Positions 1-12,306 of a DNA stretch of 64,000 nt are shown piece after piece. Position numbers and translations under genes: made by a program. Each line of letters opens with the position of its first letter. Position 1 is the stretch's first letter. Under the pieces are notes generated by a model. That model worked only from the letters and a program-made list of their open reading frames with translations, had not been told where the DNA came from and made no database searches. Source of the DNA: Gonatopus flavifemur (taxonomy: Eukaryota; Arthropoda; Insecta; Hymenoptera; Dryinidae); NCBI GenBank assembly GCA_018340375.1, contig JAFFJZ010000001.1, forward strand, positions 53,808,001 to 53,872,000. Direction: 5' to 3'.

Positions 1-38
1 GAATGTTCACCAGACTGGTGAAAGTTATTTTTCATGCC

Positions 39-88
39 ATCCCTGCTAAAAATTTCCCATAGAAAACGATAAGATTTTTAGCAGGGAT
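39..88. repeat. Short perfect hairpin at edge of the tandem array
   Basis: A 15-bp perfect stem (39-53 paired with 74-88) with a 20-base loop. The stem begins ATCCCTGCTAAAAAT. It directly precedes the ~120-bp tandem array. Its CCCTG end resembles the CCCTGG termini of foldback elements elsewhere in the window (18723-19222, 20698-20859). It may be the left end of the array-bearing element; that is inference. Confidence 0.6.
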
Positions 89-613
89 ATCGGTACAACT
101 CTGTAAAAATCACAAACGTGGAGATGTGGCATAGGTTCTCAAATAAACATTGGTTGTACATTGGCCCAATATTGGTTCACCATGCTCGACAGTTGAATGT
201 TTTGTCAAGCTTCAACCACTTGTTGTAATGACATTCCTTGCGAAACGTGGTATAGATTCTCAAATAACAAATGGTTTAATATTGGGCCGATATTGGTTCG
301 CCATGCATGGCAGCTGAATGTTTTGCCAATCTTGAACCACTTGTTGTATAGGCATTCCATATGAAACATGGTGTGGGTTCTCAAATAACAAACGGTTTTA
401 TATTGGGTCGATATTGGTTCGCCATGTTTGGTGGCCCAATATTTTGCCAAGCTTGCACCAGTTGTTATATTGGCATTTCCTATGAAACCCGGTATGGTTT
501 CTAGAATGAACAACGGTTGTATATCGGACCAATATTGGTTCGCGATGCTTGGCAGCTCAGTATTTTACCAAGCATGGGCTAGTTGTCAATATTGGCATTT
601 CCTACCTGGGTAG
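89..613 (+). repeat. Tandem array of ~120-bp units (CAATATTGG / CCAAGCTTG words)
   Basis: Four to five diverged copies of a unit of about 120 bp run head to tail. Each unit has a 'TTCTCAAATAA' block (near 137, 255 and 378, diverged near 498), then '(C)AATATTGGTTCRCC', then a 'GCCAAGCTT' block, then 'CACTTGTTGTA', then 'GGCATT..TATGAAAC'. The array ends at a 'TTTCCTACCTGGG' block, which resembles the reverse complement of the CCCTGGTAGAAAT end of the element at 18723. An inverted relative lies at 43722-44158, and partial relatives lie at 27141-27460, 28030-28300 and 45040-45125. Open frames inside it (205-513, 428-613) are not genes. Confidence 0.85.
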
Positions 614-2590
614 ATAAGATGATAGCTATCACAGGACTTCTTCCTCATTTCAACTTGTGATACATTAATATGAAATGAGTTAATTATCTCCTAATCCCAT
701 CGAGGGAAATCTTTCAACCCGTAGTCATTGAAGTTCAGCAAAATAATTGTTGATTTGGTTTTCCGAATGTTTAACGTTCATAGTCACGTTCTCTTCAAAT
801 ATTTATGATCTCATGTTCATTAATTGCGGGGATCGATTATTGTGACTTACTATTGCTGATAATTATTGAAGAGACGAATAATTAGCAAATTATTTTGGTG
901 ATTATTTGGGTGATGCTATTGAATGTTTTCGATTCCAAATCAATGAGTTAATTAAAGAATCTTATGAATGTTCGAACAATTCAATATGAAGGTGATACAA
1001 TGAGAGACATCGATACCATTGATCATAAAATATTGAAACCACATCAATTTCTCACCGATGCTTTCTGTATGTCATAATAATTATCCATTTGCTTGGTAAT
1101 GGCACACTACATCACGTAGTACTATGCATCAGTTCGATATGGACCTAGTACATAATTACTCTTATAATGCGCTATGCTTATATATGATCTCAATTTAATG
1201 CCATGATATACCATTCAATAAACAACAACATATGTAAACATGGTCATTATCACACATGATATAATGAACCTGTTCCATCTTGTATTATTACATTTGCCGA
1301 ATTGAATATTCACTGGTCTTGAGATACGACAAAAATGAAATTATAGAAAGCGTTAATAAGTGATAATGGTCATCATATATCTGGTCTTGTAACGAGGTCA
1401 TCTCAAAGGGTAGGAGCTTGGTCCAGTGTAGGCAATAGTTTGGCTCAACTCGGGGAATCATGTTACCTGGCTCAGGCGAAACTTAAATCAACTTGAGCGT
1501 TAGCTTGGTCCAGGGTGAAGAATTCCCTTTTGAAGCGGCGAATTGCAATAACCCTCACCAGAGTGCAGCCTGTTTCTTGCGAGTGGCGTATCAAGTATTC
1601 CATGACAGAAAGACTTCTTGATCTGTTTCGAGACACGCCTACTCCAACATTAGGACCACCGGATTTGCGTGCAAACTAATCAGAAAAATTATATGTGGAA
1701 CTTCTCAGAATTGTTCGACATCTAATTTATTTCCAACTCTAATGAAAAATCAAAGTGACTATTGGCATCAAATAGGAGCAACACTAACGGAAGATTACAA
1801 CAGCGTTGGCTCATTCCTAAGAAACAAATTTTTGTATCGTTTGCCATTAAGTAGATATGCCATTGCAATCCTTTCCCTAGGTTAAGTCTTGATTGTAAAA
1901 ACTATTGGACTGAGGCTCAAATGATTCTTCACAGAACATCTCCAGTGGCTCCCCGTAGAATTCAGGAAGAGGAGAAAACTCAGAGAAATGTTCGGACCGC
2001 TTTTTCGTGCGAAAACGTGGGTGTGCCACGTTGTGCACCGAGAAACAAATTTTCTTCTGACAAATTTGGTTGAACATTTTCAAAAGGTGTCGTTTCATAC
2101 GAATAAGACTCATGTATTATAACCAAGCATTGTGTTCAGTCCAGAAATTCATATTTATCAACTATAACCAATCCATTTATCTGATTCAAACTGATCTAAA
2201 TTGATTCGAATGAATATGACTTCTTATCAAACTTAGGTTTATCGAATCATCGTCGGTACGAAATTGACTCAAAAAAAAAATATGTGCTCTATTCATCAAC
2301 TATGTGATGAGATAAATATTCATGAATATTTCTTTGGGCGTATCCAACCAAACGATTTATTTACTATAAACGAATCTTCTTCGAGTTAATGAATCTTTCT
2401 TCCCCCACAATTCCACGGAGAGGCGATGTGATATCATCGATAACTTTCCTCCTGTGTGGGATGTTATCATTGCGGAGTTGCGGCATCTCTGGTAACCTAG
2501 GCTCGTCCCACCTTGGTTAGCCTTGTGGCAGCCTAACGCCCATGATCAATTTCCACCTGGGTATTTTTACCTCGCGAAAACAAAATTCTT
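614..2590. other. No gene recognised
   Basis: AT-rich sequence with no convincing exon, RNA gene or complete transposon. The phrase AGCTTGGTCCAG occurs twice near 1415 and 1505 in a slightly GC-richer patch (about 1400-1590). The only frame here over 60 codons (1877-2113, minus) has no recognisable features. Confidence 0.6.
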
Positions 2591-2700
2591 CAGTCCTGAT
2601 AGTGACCGTGAAAATACTATTGGAAACTATTGGACGTAAATACTTTGAACTATTGAAACTCAACAGTTCCCAATAGTATTTTCGCGATCAGCATCACGAG
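2591..2700. repeat. Small inverted repeat (foldback)
   Basis: About 40-bp arms pair imperfectly. The left arm contains GTGAAAATACTATTGGAAAC and the right arm, reversed, contains GCGAAAATACTATTGGGAAC. The loop is short. Probably a decayed foldback MITE; no target duplication was identified. Confidence 0.55.
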
Positions 2701-2802
2701 CTCACAATTTTTTCCCATAAGAATTAACAGGCAGGTGCCTCTGATTCCAACAATTTTAATCCACGAGAATAGTAAATCAATATAATTGCTTGGAAAACAA
2801 GT

Positions 2803-2955
2803 CCGGATTGGAGGTGCACGATTTTCCACGATATTGATATTTTATATACAATTTTTATGAAGATTTTATTGATATTTTGTAAAATTCAATACAAACAGAC
2901 AAAATTTCTATAAAAAATTATCAATACCGTGAAATATCGTGCTCTCCTAGTTTGG
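2803..2955. repeat. Foldback MITE remnant
   Basis: Terminal arms pair over about 40 bp. The left reads GGAGGTGCACGATTTTCCAC and the right, reversed, reads GGAGAGCACGATATTTCACG. The middle is AT-rich with repeated 'TGATATTTT' words. No coding potential. Confidence 0.6.
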
Positions 2956-4402
2956 AAATACTTTAAGAGATACTCACAAGTGTCTAGTTATCCTCACGCG
3001 CTGCCATCACAACCCCGTGGATACCTAACGCACCTCTACTGAAGAAATCTCCTTTACAGTACACAAATGGAATTTATCGATTTCAATTCCTTGATCCAAC
3101 AGGGAAGGGAAACTGAATTTACCGAGAAATATTAATGAACTGTAGGAAAAGCCGATTTGTATAGCAAACAAACAGCATTCAAATGAAATTTCAACATAAC
3201 CATAATTTCCCATGAGTAATGATGCTAATCTGGTATTACCCCCAAAAAAAGCGTATATCACAATGCTTGCAAAGTTATTTGAAATGGTTGATCCATTACG
3301 ATGAATATTTATATATACGATCTTATTTAAAATGAACAAGAACAAAATAGTAACTAACTGTCTGGTGTATCCACTTTTGCGCATGTAGGTCAAAAATAGT
3401 TATGAGTGAGATTTTTCAGGAGGAGTTTTTACGTATCTGGTTGAAAGTTAAGTAGCGAGTGGTGGAATTTCATTTCGTGAATATCATTAGATTCTATGGG
3501 TTGAGGTTTTCATCTTTCCACAGCAAACACAAAATTTGATTTTTTATTATTCTCGTACGAAAAAAATGTTATCTCACCATAGGTAATTATTTTCTGTATC
3601 GTAAATTCTCTAACCCTCTCTCTTTCCCTCTCATCCATCTATCTATCTCGAAATAACATCACCGACACACAGATTGTTTTCAAAATAATCAAGAGGATGA
3701 GGTAGGGCGAGAACAAAATATTATTCCACAAAAATAACCTGTATTATGTTTTGCTCGTGGAAGCGGATTTCGATGGAAAATATGTATTTTTTCAACGGAT
3801 TTTGACGAATGAATATTTACTTTATTCGTTTTCACGCTTGGAATATTGTTGAAAAATCAATTGAATTTGTATTATTCTTTCATTCTTCGTGTCGTATTCG
3901 TTTGATCGTGATTCCGACCGTGAAAAGAAATATCCACTAAAAAGGTTTATAATTCATTGAAAAGTTGCACTGTTTTGTGACTTATACAACCATTGACCTC
4001 AACAGACCTTCAACGGTTCCATCATTCATATAAGAGAAATCCAATAAAGTACGGAACTTTCGAAATCAGTGAGGGAAAGCTTTGTTACAATACTTTCGGA
4101 ATCACTGAAATTCCATGATAATGTTTGAAGTAGACGCCAGAGTGTTATCTCAGGACATAGATGATCGTATTAGATTGGAAGAAATAGCAAATCATTCCAG
4201 TGAATCTCGATAGTCTCGTGGAATCCCTGGTGGAAAAATTTCACTGAAAATCTCTGAAATTCTCAAAGATTTTCAGTGACGAGTTTTCCAGAGAACTTCA
4301 GAGTCTTCCAAAGAGTGTCAATGACCTTCTGAACAGTTCAGAGTTTTTCAGAAATATTCATGGATATATTCAAATAAATTTTCAGTAGCAAAACTTTTAC
4401 TG
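2956..4402. other. No gene recognised
   Basis: AT-rich DNA. There is a CT/ATCT-rich low-complexity tract at about 3611-3650. A cluster of 'CTCTGAAATTCTC / TTCAGAG' words at about 4195-4360 resumes at 4625-4680 on the far side of the next MITE, so that MITE may have split an older word array. The 122-codon minus frame at 3025-3393 lacks an ATG at its start and has no recognisable domain. Confidence 0.55.
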
Positions 4403-4624
4403 ATCCCGTGAGAAAATTTTTGTATGGTCCATGCATGTGCAAAACATACATAGATCATGTAAATTTGGGCCTGTATGATATATGTATGTCCATTCATGGA
4501 TCATCGTACCCTCCATATATATTTTTAAATATACGCATGGTCCATGGGTGGACATACAGGCCCAATTTTACATGATCTATGTATGTTTTGTACGTGGACC
4601 ATACAAAAATTTTTTTCACGGGAT
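4403..4624. mobile_element. Foldback MITE, CCCGTG ends
   Basis: About 220 bp. The ends are inverted copies: CCCGTGAGAAAATTTTTG on the left and CCCGTGAAAAAAATTTTTG on the right, reversed, followed by paired GTATGGTCCA and AAAACATAC blocks. The arms extend inward over most of the element. Flanking AT on both sides may be a 2-bp target duplication. The interior repeats ATGTATG / TCCATG words. Non-coding. Confidence 0.8.
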
Positions 4625-4854
4625 TCTTCCAGAATTTTCCGGAGTATTTCAATGAAATTCAGAGAAATTCTTCTCATCAAAGATGTAGTGGTCTATTGAA
4701 AAATCTCATTCAATTCGCATGAATGCCGTGTATCGGGACAGCAATGCAATCTATGTGAACGTAAGTGCCACTGTGAGTATAACAGCTTGTCATATGAATT
4801 TGATTGAAGGTTTTTTTCTCAGTCTACTGTCCAGTGCAATGAAATTCCATCATA

Positions 4855-5621
4855 CACAGTTGGAAATTTTGTGTTAAATTGAAGACATTCCACATGTGCC
4901 AAACGGTCCACAAAAATTTTCGTGTCGATTAAACATAATGTATTTGTGTTAGCTAGTAACTCAAGCTTGATGTGAATAATATGACAGAAAAAGATACTAA
5001 TTAAGTTTTGCTTGGAATTTCCGATCGTGTAAATTCAAAATAAGTACTGAATCAACAGTTGACAAGAGTTATTTATGAATTTTTCCACGTTAAATTGAAT
5101 GTGAAAATCGCACTTTTTCAATGTTCAAACAATGCATCAGAATAAATTGAAAATAAAAACCGGACGGTGAAGCTCTATCACTCAAGCCATCGCCGGTCAC
5201 TTAGATACGGGTACTTTCTGGGCGTACATCAATTTGCACTTGATCTTCAAATTTGCATATTTAGAAAACTGAGCCTCATTAGAATGAGAACCGAAACCAA
5301 AATAAATGAAAATGAGTGAATAGTTTTCCCGATGAGTACCAAAGTTACACGTACATGAAACTTTCATCAAAAAGTAGCTCCCACCACTGGCGATCTCTCC
5401 TCGATAGTTCAGAATAGCACAATTTTCATGTTAAATCTTGAGTTGAATGAAATTTGTGTCATTTTGACACTTCTCTCCACTTGTTTGAACGATTTCACAT
5501 TATAAATCAGTTGAGATTTGATTGTACAAGAAGCGTCTGTAGAAGTTACACATGTTTGTGTTGAATATTTGACGAAAAATTCATGATTTTCCAACAGATT
5601 CACACAAAATTCCCAACTGTG
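4855..5621. mobile_element. Non-autonomous DNA element, CACAGTTGG ends
   Basis: The ends are inverted: CACAGTTGGAAATTTTGTGT on the left and CACAGTTGGGAATTTTGTGT on the right, reversed. Both are flanked by TA (4853-4854 and 5622-5623). Length is 767 bp, with weaker pairing between inner parts of the arms. The TIR resembles those of the elements at 30499 and 12307, suggesting one superfamily. The 64-codon minus frame at 5409-5603 lies in the right arm and is not a gene. Confidence 0.75.
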
Positions 5622-5623
5622 TA

Positions 5624-7061
5624 TATTATATCATATGACATGATTCATATTTCTGAAAATTCAATTTTCAATCCTATTAAAACCCTTTCTTCAGTATAAC
5701 AGTGAGTGTAAGTTCTTATAGTACATAATTAGAAAAAACTTCAAATCTTTTGATTGATCTATATCAAATTTTATAGTAATCGAACAACTTTATTGGCCAA
5801 CCGGGAATGGGAAAGTGTGTTAACACTACGAATAGAAAGAAAGAATGTTTCAAAAGATCGATAGGAAACTTATTAATTCGATTCCGCTATATGGTAACCT
5901 CGTGAAATAGAAATTCGTCATTGAAAATTTAAATGAATATTGGATAACTGCGAGAGATTCCTTGAAAATATGTAAGAATATATTAAATACTTTGTGGTAT
6001 CTGTACAATGCAATAAAAATTTGCATGATTAAGGTTTCGTATATCAAGCACGGTCTTGGTAAAAACACTTGACATGGTTTTTTAATTGTTCCAAACTGAA
6101 GCTTGAATTGAATAATTTGAAGAACGATAATCCATTTTCGAATTCCAGGAGAAAAATTCCAAATGAAATTCGAATCATACATTCAGTTTGTCAATGAAAA
6201 TCCCAATTAAAACAAAATTCCATCAAGAAAATTGTAACCCAATTTATTTTGCTGAATATATTCATGACGGAGAGAGATTAATTCCAATCAAATGTACTTT
6301 TAATCAATTCCGTTTCAACGCGGGATGTGTCGTATTTAAATCAACGAATATCTGAGCCAGTTATGATTAGCATAACTCATTTATGATTGTAAAAAAATGG
6401 GCGACGAAAACCTTTTGATAGAAATTAGATGCAATAAAACGCATCTATGGGCATGAATCTATCTCATCTCTCATGATAGAAACTGAACTAACGGTAGATT
6501 ATGAAATCGTCCATTTCTGTGTCACGTAGATTTTTTTTATACAAAACATAGCTCATGTTTCATCGCCATATGGGTATTGATTTGTTTAAGCATTTCATGA
6601 GAACTATTAGTTGGGCGACTATATCAGTAATGGTGGATCGCAAAGACGGATGTTTATAATACAAATTATTCCAAGTAAGGTAAGTGCGCCAGTGAATGAA
6701 TGCTATCTGTAAAACGTATTGAAAACAATAAATCAAACTTAATTGAATCCAATGAAATATTAGTATATGAACAATTAAAGTTTGTTACACAATACATGAC
6801 AGATTCAGAGTATCATAACATGCCTTTTTCAAGCTGTTCTTCCACTGGTGAATCTGAAAAATGTACACATTTTCATGAATATCTTTGGAAATGAGAATGG
6901 ATCCATAAGAACTCGTGGAAATTTATGATGTTGAAGGTGTTTTAAGTTCATATAAAATGAAATGACGAGTGATTAAATAATATTGTGTGAAAAAAGTAAC
7001 AGTTTACAGTGGAAAATATTCAATTGTCCATTCACTAATGCACCCTATATGTTCACTACTC
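5624..7061. other. No gene recognised
   Basis: AT-rich, with no transposon ends, exon or RNA gene that I can support. Open frames (5850-6182 minus, 6700-6894 plus) are AT-biased in composition and lack domains. Confidence 0.6.
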
Positions 7062-7311
7062 ACCCAAGTCGAAAAATTTGAACGATTTTCAGACTGATTT
7101 TGTGTTGATTGTTGTATAATGCGGATAAAAACAGTACTTTTCAATTATTTCAATCTGAATTCCTCCTCCAACAAACGAAAGTGATTGAGGAGAAATTCAG
7201 ACTAAAATCATGAAAAACTACTGTTTTGTCCGCATTATTCAACAATCAGGACAAGATCAGTCCAAAAACGGAATATGAGGCCAAAAACCGTCCAAATTCT
7301 TCGCCTCGGGT
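7062..7311. mobile_element. Foldback MITE, ACCCRAG ends
   Basis: The left end ACCCAAGTCGAAAAATTTG pairs with the reversed right end ACCCGAGGCGAAGAATTTGG. The arms continue inward through 'ACTGAT.TTGT', 'GATTGTTG' and 'GCGGA.AAAACAGTA' to a central turn near 7185. First of three MITEs within 900 bp. Confidence 0.8.
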
Positions 7312-7350
7312 ATTGGAAACATCAAATTTGTATTTTCCATTTTATGGTTT

Positions 7351-7600
7351 GCACGCTGAAAAAACGTTTGTTTCAGCGAAACAAAATTTTGGTTGAAATG
7401 AACGCAAAGAAACTTTTTGGTTGGCTGAAATGAAATTTATTTGGGATAAACAAAATTCATTTGTCTGTATAAAAGCCTTAATTATTTTGAACCAAATTTT
7501 GTTCACCCCAAATAAATTTTATTTCAGCCAACCAAAAAGTTTCTTCGTGTTCATTTCAACCAAAATTTTGTTTGGCTGGAACAAATTGTGTTTTCAGTGC
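7351..7600. mobile_element. Foldback MITE, GCACGCTGAAAA ends
   Basis: 250 bp. The left GCACGCTGAAAAAACG and reversed right GCACTGAAAACACAA are followed by a long high-identity arm with AAACAAAATTTTGGTTGAAA on both sides and 'CCAAAAAGTTTCTT' blocks. The interior repeats ATTTTGTT/AACAAAAT and AAATAAATTT words. The 63-codon frame 7421-7612 lies inside it. Confidence 0.85.
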
Positions 7601-7713
7601 ACGTCTCTTTGAAAATACTCAATCGAAACCAACATTTTATTCTTATCATATTTCATTTCATTCTCTTTCATAGAAATATAATCATTCCATTCTATTGGAA
7701 ACAAAGTATCTTA

Positions 7714-7957
7714 CTCTGGAAAAAAACATTTCTTCCAGCAAAATAAATGGGTATTTGTCCTGTACCAAAGAAATGTCTATTAGTATCAACAAAATATGCT
7801 TAAATAATTTATTTGAATCAAATAAATGATTATAACCGTTTATTTGATTCAAATAAATTGTTTTGGTTACAAAGAATATTTTGTCGATACTAACAGATGT
7901 TTCTTTGGTACAGGACAAATAACCATTTATTTGGCTGGAAGAAATTTTTCTTCAGTG
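7714..7957. mobile_element. Foldback MITE, CWCTGRA ends, TA target
   Basis: 244 bp flanked by TA on both sides. The left CTCTGGAAAAAAACATTTCT and reversed right CACTGAAGAAAAATTTCT are followed by TCCAGC, AAATAAATGG and a TATTTGTCCTGTACCAAAGA block that is shared almost perfectly. The centre is made of ATTTATTTGAATCAAATAAA words. A diverged relative lies at 23799-24010. Confidence 0.88.
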
Positions 7958-8013
7958 TATCCATAATTGATTGAAACTAACATTCCGTTGGAAATAAAAT
8001 GTGTTTTCAATTC

Positions 8014-8052
8014 TTCTCTCTCTCTCTCTCTCTCTCCCTCTCTCTCTCTCTT
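8014..8052. repeat. (CT)n microsatellite
   Basis: About 39 bases of CT dinucleotide repeat with a single CCC interruption. Confidence 0.95.
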
Positions 8053-8884
8053 TGAATAAATATCGGAATTATGTATACCTAATCAATGTCTGAACGAAGA
8101 AATAATATTCCAAGAAATTTTATATTGTTTCCCATTGCACAAATATTCAATTTCGTCAACCCATGTTCATTCAATTCACATGGACAGAGGATAAAATAAA
8201 TAACCCCACTCGAGTCCTTCCTGGAATGGGTTGCCCGGAAGAAATTTTAGTTTGAATTGAGAGACGATTATCTTAACGAACTCAGACGGGAAAAAGATAA
8301 TCATTGTGTCTCAGTAGACTTATTAAACCTCTAATATATATGCTGTATCACAGAGAAATAGAGATAAGAAACAGAGGTAAGAAGCAGAACGAACAGTTGT
8401 TACTGTGAAATACGTGCCGCGTGAATAGTTAATTTTAATCGTGAAAATTGTATTGTTGAACTGATGGTTAATGATACATTGAATATATAAACTTTTACTC
8501 AACAGACATTCAAGTAATAATATTTGGAGATTGTACGGGTGGAGTGGAATAATTCTCCCCTCAATCCGACGAACATTGGTATATTCGTTGGGGCGACTCT
8601 GCCTGGAGTTCAAACAATTTTTTCAATTTGCGACCTCAATCATTTGGCACGACTAGCAAACATTCACACATTGTCGACTTATTGAAGTATACACGGGGAA
8701 AACCAAAGAATTATATCTTACTTCATACCTTTTTCAATATGGTTTATTTCTCACGAAATCAAATCTTTGTCAAGACAAATAGTAAAAAGAATTCTAGATA
8801 CCGTTGGAGGTGAAAGGAATCAGAATCCCTGATGAAAAAGACCCCTTCAATCCTATTAGAGAAAAATAGGTAATAGGGAATAAA

Positions 8885-9056
8885 CAGTGGCGGGGTGAGA
8901 CTTTTCCTATCCTTCTTCAACTCGCGTGAAAACGAGAATGAAACTTTATATAAATTTTCTAGAAAATATCACTCATCATTAGCCAAAATTTCCTGCCTTT
9001 TATCCTTTGTTTCGCGTCAGTTGAAGACAGACAGAGAAATTCTTACCCCGCTACTG
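8885..9056. mobile_element. hAT-like MITE, CAGTGGCGG ends
   Basis: 172 bp. The left end CAGTGGCGGGGTGAGACTTT pairs with the reversed right end CAGTAGCGGGGTAAGAATTT, and an inner CTTCAACTCGCG block pairs with its complement. CAGTGGCGG-type ends are characteristic of hAT transposons. The flanking 8-mers (GGAATAAA and GAAATGAG) match at only 5 of 8 positions, so the target duplication is decayed or wrong. The frame at 8895-9122 overlaps it and is not a gene. Confidence 0.65.
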
Positions 9057-9437
9057 GAAATGAGGTGTGCTTTCGGTAGTTTCCCTATTATTTTCCATCA
9101 CCTTTGCTGGGATCAAAAGTAATTGGAATCTCATGAGAAAATATATGGAAGAAGTATTATGTTTACTATACAAAATTCAATCTCTCAATTTCTCAGATTT
9201 CACAAATATGTTATTGAATTGGAAGAGAAGGTCAACTGTGAGAATTATATCATTGAATTGAATATCATATTATGAAATTTAATAAACTGTTTGTATGTAA
9301 AAAAAAAACTTGATAACATTCTTACGAAATTGAAGACAGATTTTTTTATGGAGAAAATTTCAACAAATCAGAATGATTACAACAAATATGCTATAGATAC
9401 AAATTCCTTCTATCAGCACCGCTTCCGCAAGTAATTA

Positions 9438-9621
9438 CCCGATAAAAAATTTTATCGGAAATTCCCTATATATTTATGTGAAGTTTTCCCAACTTGTCCG
9501 GAAGTTTACTGTGGAATGTTGGGAAAAATCCCATAAAGTTTTGAATTTTCAGATAAATGTACCGGAAATTGGATTTTTCCGGTTGATGTACACAGGAAAA
9601 TTCCGATTATTTTTCACAGTG
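9438..9621. mobile_element. Probable MITE, TA target
   Basis: 184 bp between TA dinucleotides. The ends pair only partly: CCGATAAAAAATTTTATCGG on the left and CACTGTGAAAAATAATCGG on the right, reversed. The body repeats CCGGAAATT / AATTTTCCGG words. Older than its neighbours. Confidence 0.5.
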
Positions 9622-9623
9622 TA

Positions 9624-11956
9624 TGATTGAGATTGCTCGAACTGGAATTGTTAATTATAATTGAATTCTTAATTAAATTAATGACGATACTTTTCCTCTT
9701 GAATTACTTTTGAGTTAAGAGAAAACACATATCAGTGGTTATATTCAATGTACACTACTTCGCATCTATGATTATAATTTCTATAGAATTCTATACATTC
9801 CTCACAAACATCATGTACGATGGGAATAATCAATTTGTTTCATATGACCAACGAAGACTTGTATTATACATGTAAGACATGTACATGTAGAAAGCAGATG
9901 GTCGTGAATGTTGCATACGTACTTAGATCCACAACCGCAGCTTGCTGCTTCTCGGGATTCTAGTATCCTCGGGCACTTCCCACTGTGAACACTTCGTTTT
10001 CATTCCCGAGGTACTTTGGCACGAACTTGGAAGCGAAAAGAAAAAACGAGAGGGATACTCGACTCAAAGATTTGTACTAATTCAATTATATGATGCAGAT
10101 GACGAATGAATTGAAGCGGAATTAGGTTTGCCATAAGGTTATCTTCATTGTGATGCAATTCTCGACGATTCTCTGGGAAATACGTGTACGTAAATTTTCA
10201 CCTTGTTTTTGCCGAGTACCATGTTTGAATTAATCACACCATATGAATTCACTACCGGATATCCAAATTGATCGTAATGAAAACTTTCATCTGACTTTGT
10301 TTAATCAAACAAGGGAATTTAAAGTAGAGGTATCAAATAAATCGCTCTTACTCTGCTCAATTTGCATTTGGTCGAACAAAATTTATCGTTTGTTAAAAAC
10401 AGTGTTACATTGTATTACAATTCGTATATATATCTCGAACCAAAATGATGTGGGAAGTGAATGATTATATGCCACTTGGTTTTCAATTCACTTGTAAATA
10501 CGAAAATAAAGCTGAAATTGGAACCAATAATTTAAGCAGCGCATGCTGTTGTAGATCGCTTTCAAAAAAATAATACGAAACTACCCTGCACGGAGAGAAT
10601 GAGATAATAAACATTGCGATGTGAACATGTCGCTGATTGAGTTGCTATCACGAAAAATTGCATAAAACGTGTAGGCATCATTTGTTTTCGAGGTCGTCAA
10701 CACTACGAAACGTGGTATTCTCCTTTGAAAACTTCACATCGGAATCATTACTATTCAATCTTCTCCGTGTGGAATTTCATCACATGGAAAGTGTTGAATA
10801 TGAAATAACGACTTTCATCCTACGTTTCATCTTTCAATCCTATCATCCTTCAGCCATGACATTGATAAGGAATATAAACATATCGTGTATTAATTATTCA
10901 TCATTCTTCCATCCACTATATCCGCTTGGAATTAATGAATTCCAAAGTTCCACAGGATAACTGTCATACAGATTTAATTGATTCACCTCACCCCATTTTT
11001 AACGTATCGGATCCGGAAAATGTTTCAAGTATATTTTTTAATTGAAAATCTTTGTGAAGTGAAATTTTTCTTCGTAACGGATGTGACAATTTGTTTGTAC
11101 ATAATAAACAAAGAATTTCTGACTTGAATATCATGTAGGTACCTACAAACTTAAAGAACTGTAATGTCTTGAATAAAATAAAATTCATCAAAAAATCAAA
11201 TTACCATCCAAACAATAGAGAATTTAAAACTGGTTAATCGAATTTTCTTGATCAATTAGTATGGTAAAGGAATAATCATACCCTGTCTGGTGATCTATAG
11301 ATCTCAATTGATCGTATGATAGGATGAACTACAATGCTGAATAGACAAATCCCTCATGTCGCAATTGACACGTCATACAATGAAATAATCTGATGGAGGA
11401 ATATACCAAACCGACCATCCTATTACATTGTCTCATTACAGTTTCTAACTGAATTAACTGAAAGGTATTTCAACAATGCAAATTTACGATATATCCCTCA
11501 GATGAATGCATATTACAATATCCAGTGTACAAGCATGAACAAAGGCACGATCGAACATTACAAATATGTGCTAAATCGAACTATCTAGCTACCTAACCAT
11601 CCGGAATAATTTTGAAAGGTAGAAACTGCGAATCCATTTGGGAGAAAATTTAATCCAACTGAATGGAAATAGAAATAAGTGAACTGAATTGAAAATACAT
11701 GAAAATATCAATACCTAAAATGTATTTCAAATTTTATCTGTAACTTGAAATTTTGAGGAGTCCAAGTTTCTGTGACATGAAATCCATTTCAATTCGGATT
11801 CAATCTCTATCCTCGAAGTTCCGAGAATTCAAATACGTGTACAGTATTCGCCACAAGAATTTCACATTCCTTTGAACCATTTTTCACTGGAAAGAAAAAT
11901 TTATGCATCGAAGATCTCAATCATCGGGATTCGAAATTACAACAAATGTTCATATC
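9624..11956. other. No gene recognised
   Basis: Mostly unique AT-rich DNA. A GC-richer patch at 9920-10050 holds a near-repeat of CTCGGG/CCCGAG but no frame of note. The 107-codon plus frame at 10637-10960 shows no domain or splice context. A lone MITE-like end, CACGGAGAGAATGAG, occurs near 10589 without a partner. Confidence 0.55.
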
Positions 11957-12152
11957 CCACGGGGAGAAAAAGAATCCTTAAACCGAGACAACATTTTTTT
12001 CAGTTCTAAGTTGTGTTCCGTTGCAGAGAGGATTTTTTTCCACGTCAAATACCTTTTATTTCTTTATGAGAAAAAAGAAAGAACTTTCATAGAATATTCT
12101 TAGAACAAGAAAATATGTTCTTGGGAAGTGCTAGTTTATTTCTCTCTCGGTG
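11957..12152. mobile_element. Decayed MITE, CACGGGGAG ends
   Basis: The left end CACGGGGAGAAAAAGAATCC pairs imperfectly with the reversed right end CACCGAGAGAGAAATAAA. A central hairpin of GAACTTTCATAGAATATTC type lies near 12085-12120. It resembles the CACGG MITE group found at 20075, 31114, 37530, 39815, 46638 and 55799. Confidence 0.45.
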
Positions 12153-12306
12153 CATCTTAGCTTTATTCGAATGGAGAAATATGTTTGTGAATACAGGTCA
12201 TATGCTTTATTCGTATATGAAATCCGAGTGGAACTGATGGATGAATTCAGTTAATTGACCATCATTCTTCAACCTGCTCAGAAAGATAAACAATTCAGAA
12301 AAAGTA

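Noticed and set aside
89..613. CRISPR array
   Set aside because: Repeats are ~120-bp diverged tandem units without unique spacers of fixed length, in an insect-type genome.
3025..3393. 122-codon minus frame with hydrophobic stretches, considered as a chemoreceptor exon
   Set aside because: No conserved receptor motif, no ATG at the start of the frame (TTG), no splice context that I can support.
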